Shown here one piece after another: positions 62,564 through 64,000 of a DNA stretch of 64,000 bases (positions within the stretch are counted from its first letter, which is position 1; each line of letters begins with the position of its first letter). The DNA comes from Xestospongia bergquistia (Eukaryota > Porifera > Demospongiae > Haplosclerida > Petrosiidae), in NCBI GenBank assembly GCA_963965975.1, contig OZ014425.1:2803501-2867500 (forward strand). The letters run 5' to 3'. A program made the translations under genes and the position numbers. The notes below the pieces were generated by a model. The model saw nothing but the letters and a program-made list of their open reading frames with translations, was not told the DNA's origin and did not search any database.

Positions 62564-62830
62564 GGTAGCGAACTCGGTTTTGAAACAGTGACTTGATACT
62601 CACTATTAGAAATAAAAGAGCAAACACATTACCACAAAGTACACGTACTATTGACTTTTCTATTCAATCAATACCTGGAGTCAATTCAGTAGGGGGTGTG
62701 AAGGAGCAGTGAAAAGGTTTTCATACTATTCTGATGAGACTTCATGGCATCTGTCATACCAAGAGTTTGAAGTCTGTTCAATAGTTGATCAAGCTTACCT
62801 TTTTTATCAAAGTATTGTATACTTTGAGTT

Positions 62831-63265
62831 AAGGACTGCCATAGACTTGTTAAAGGCTTTATGCTTGATGATTAGGCTGTAAGTCCGTTGTAATCATGCC
62901 AGTTAGGATGATGTCATTTTTCTCAAGTTAATTGGTTACTAACATCACTTTCCAAAGATACCTTGTGCCTGAACTTCAATATCTACTTCATTGGAAATTT
63001 TCACGCAAAATAAATAAGGTATAAGGAATGCCATAGCCATCTCTGACTTTATCCTTGGCAATTAGGTTTTAAGTCTGTAGTAATCGTACCAATTAGGATC
63101 ATGTCATTTTTCTCATAGATCTATTGTGCCAAAACTTCAGTACATACTCCATTCGCAATTTTTACTCATATAGATGACGAATCAATTACAGTTTGCAATA
63201 GAAATCTTAAGGCTTCATGCTGGCAAATTAAGGTTTAAGGCTATTGTAATCATATCGTATTATAT
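62831..63265. repeat. Diverged tandem repeat, two copies plus a partial third
   Basis: Copy one starts AGGACTGCCATAGAC at about 62,832 and copy two AGGAATGCCATAGCC at about 63,024. Shared landmarks are GGCTTTATGCTTG / GACTTTATCCTTG / GGCTTCATGCTGG at 62,855, 63,045 and 63,211, then GTAATCATGCCAGTTAGGAT / GTAATCGTACCAATTAGGAT, ATGTCATTTTTCTCA and a later AACTTCA block. Unit lengths are about 190 and 166 bases. Copies are clearly diverged, so this is an old repeat, and it is unrelated to the 143-bp satellite. Confidence 0.75.
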
Positions 63266-63267
63266 TG

Positions 63268-63408
63268 CTGATAATAGTAATACTTAATAATGATAATAAC
63301 AATAATAATGATGGTAAAAATAATAATAATAGTAATAGCTATGATAATAATAATGATAATAGTAATAATAAAAAGAACAACAACGGTAACAATGACAATA
63401 ATAATGTT
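63268..63408. repeat. Imperfect AAT/ATG microsatellite tract
   Basis: The stretch is built of AAT, GAT, AAC and AGT triplets (runs such as AATAATAATGATGG and GATAATAATAATGATAATAG). It is imperfect throughout. Confidence 0.85.
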
Positions 63409-63459
63409 ATTTTTTAAAAATTGGACCAGCCATAGGCAGAGACATAATGCATCCTGAAA

Positions 63460-63497
63460 TTATAATAATAACAACAATTAACAATAATAATAATGAT
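63460..63497. repeat. Short AAT/AAC microsatellite
   Basis: TATAATAATAACAACAATT followed by AACAATAATAATAATGAT. It is separated from the larger tract by about 50 bases of ordinary sequence beginning TTGGACCAGCCATAGG. Confidence 0.8.
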
Positions 63498-64000
63498 CAT
63501 CATATCTCAGTTAGCTATTAAAATATGAATTAACTGACTTAAAGGTCTATTGAAGACTCTTTAATTGGTTTCGATTTGGAGAAACTGCTGCCCCTTATGT
63601 AGAGAATAGAGGAATGCAATAGAGCAAAATTCAGTTTTCATCTAATCTGTTCGATGGTCTTATTATAGGATGTCTCACTTTTGTCACTTAGAAGAGATGC
63701 TATAGAATGATGTTGCACATTTGCCTATCCGTCCACAAGTTGAGAGAATCAGTAGGATGAAGGTAGAATGTTCTATCTCAAGTACCCGTTGGTCACATTG
63801 TTGCATTTTATCATCCTCATGTTAACAATACACAGCTACGAGTGGAGCGAGACAGTCTAAAGGGACAAAACGATTAACATCTGTACATCAAAAAAATATC
63901 TCTCAAACCGGCCACCCATACCACATTTCCTGCAATGTCAAGGTAGCATAAGGGCTGGTATTTGCTATGTTGTAATCTATCTGTTCTCCCGATAGTTGTT
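63498..64000. other. Unannotated non-satellite sequence
   Basis: No long reading frame, protein motif, RNA gene or repeat was recognised in the final 500 bases. Base composition is more balanced than in the array. A search of this stretch would be the best way to place the locus. Confidence 0.6.

Larger units (their letters stand above)
62378..62825 (-). pseudogene. Second HECT-like remnant, inverted and internally deleted
   Basis: Reading the minus strand, 62,825 to about 62,690 encodes an in-frame piece with SIQYFDKKGKLDQLLNRLQTLGM and MKSHQNSMKTFSLLL, the kind of sequence that precedes the active site in transposon-associated HECT domains; it contains a TGA after HTPY. A probable intron follows; its exact splice sites are unclear. 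The next piece, about 62,603-62,486, reads SLFQNRVRYPEKSSHRKEKD and MSTYTLFGDYLEDCK and matches the first piece of the left copy. It keeps the GTAAGT donor, but most of the intron and the front of the next exon are missing. The remainder (62,464-62,378) holds the active-site Cys codon at 62,444-62,446 and QYYNDYNQFKLK, with CAA where the left copy has TGA. It lies upstream of the integrase on the same strand, so both may come from one element. Confidence 0.68.

Overview
This window is dominated by one satellite DNA array. Positions 1 to about 60,368 (94% of the window) are head-to-tail copies, roughly 420, of a 143-bp AT-rich monomer (30% GC in the consensus). The array enters from the left edge, so only its right boundary is visible. 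The last 3.6 kb is non-satellite DNA with decayed transposon-type genes, a diverged tandem repeat and AAT-type microsatellite. A long satellite, spliced HECT-like gene remnants and a eukaryotic-type DDE integrase point to an animal nuclear chromosome, plausibly a marine invertebrate such as a sponge or cnidarian. The phylum is a guess from the protein families. No intact protein-coding gene, tRNA, rRNA or CRISPR array is present.

Array (1-60,368). An exact consensus monomer lies at 2,903-3,045. It carries a 29-bp palindrome (14-bp arms, one central base), a second imperfect dyad of 41 bp, a small dyad across the monomer-monomer junction and a single CpG two bases outside the main palindrome. 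The motif TAAAG-(1 or 2 bases)-CTTTA occurs three times per monomer. Above the monomer scale there is no single higher-order period. The array instead shows unrelated tandem duplications with offsets of 429, 868, 1,144, 1,459, 1,566, 2,144, 2,526, 3,429, 3,717 and 6,210 bp, traceable through shared private variants. This is the pattern expected of repeated unequal exchange or replication slippage. Because 143 is not a multiple of 3 and every frame has stops, the array cannot encode a long protein.

Flank (60,369-64,000). The array stops inside a former exon of a HECT ubiquitin-ligase-like gene on the + strand (60,371 to about 60,945). A second, longer but internally deleted copy of the same gene lies inverted at about 62,378-62,825 on the - strand, so the two form an interrupted inverted repeat. 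Between them is a minus-strand integrase pseudogene (61,143-62,100) with a helix-turn-helix N-terminus and an rve/DDE core, broken by stops and frameshifts and carrying Glu where the second catalytic Asp is expected. Beyond 62,830 come an imperfect tandem repeat, AAT-type low-complexity DNA and about 500 bp in which nothing was recognised.

The sequence supports structural DNA (probably heterochromatin; centromeric or pericentromeric location is possible but unproven) beside a graveyard of a HECT- and integrase-bearing mobile element. Whether the satellite is new to databases cannot be decided without a search.
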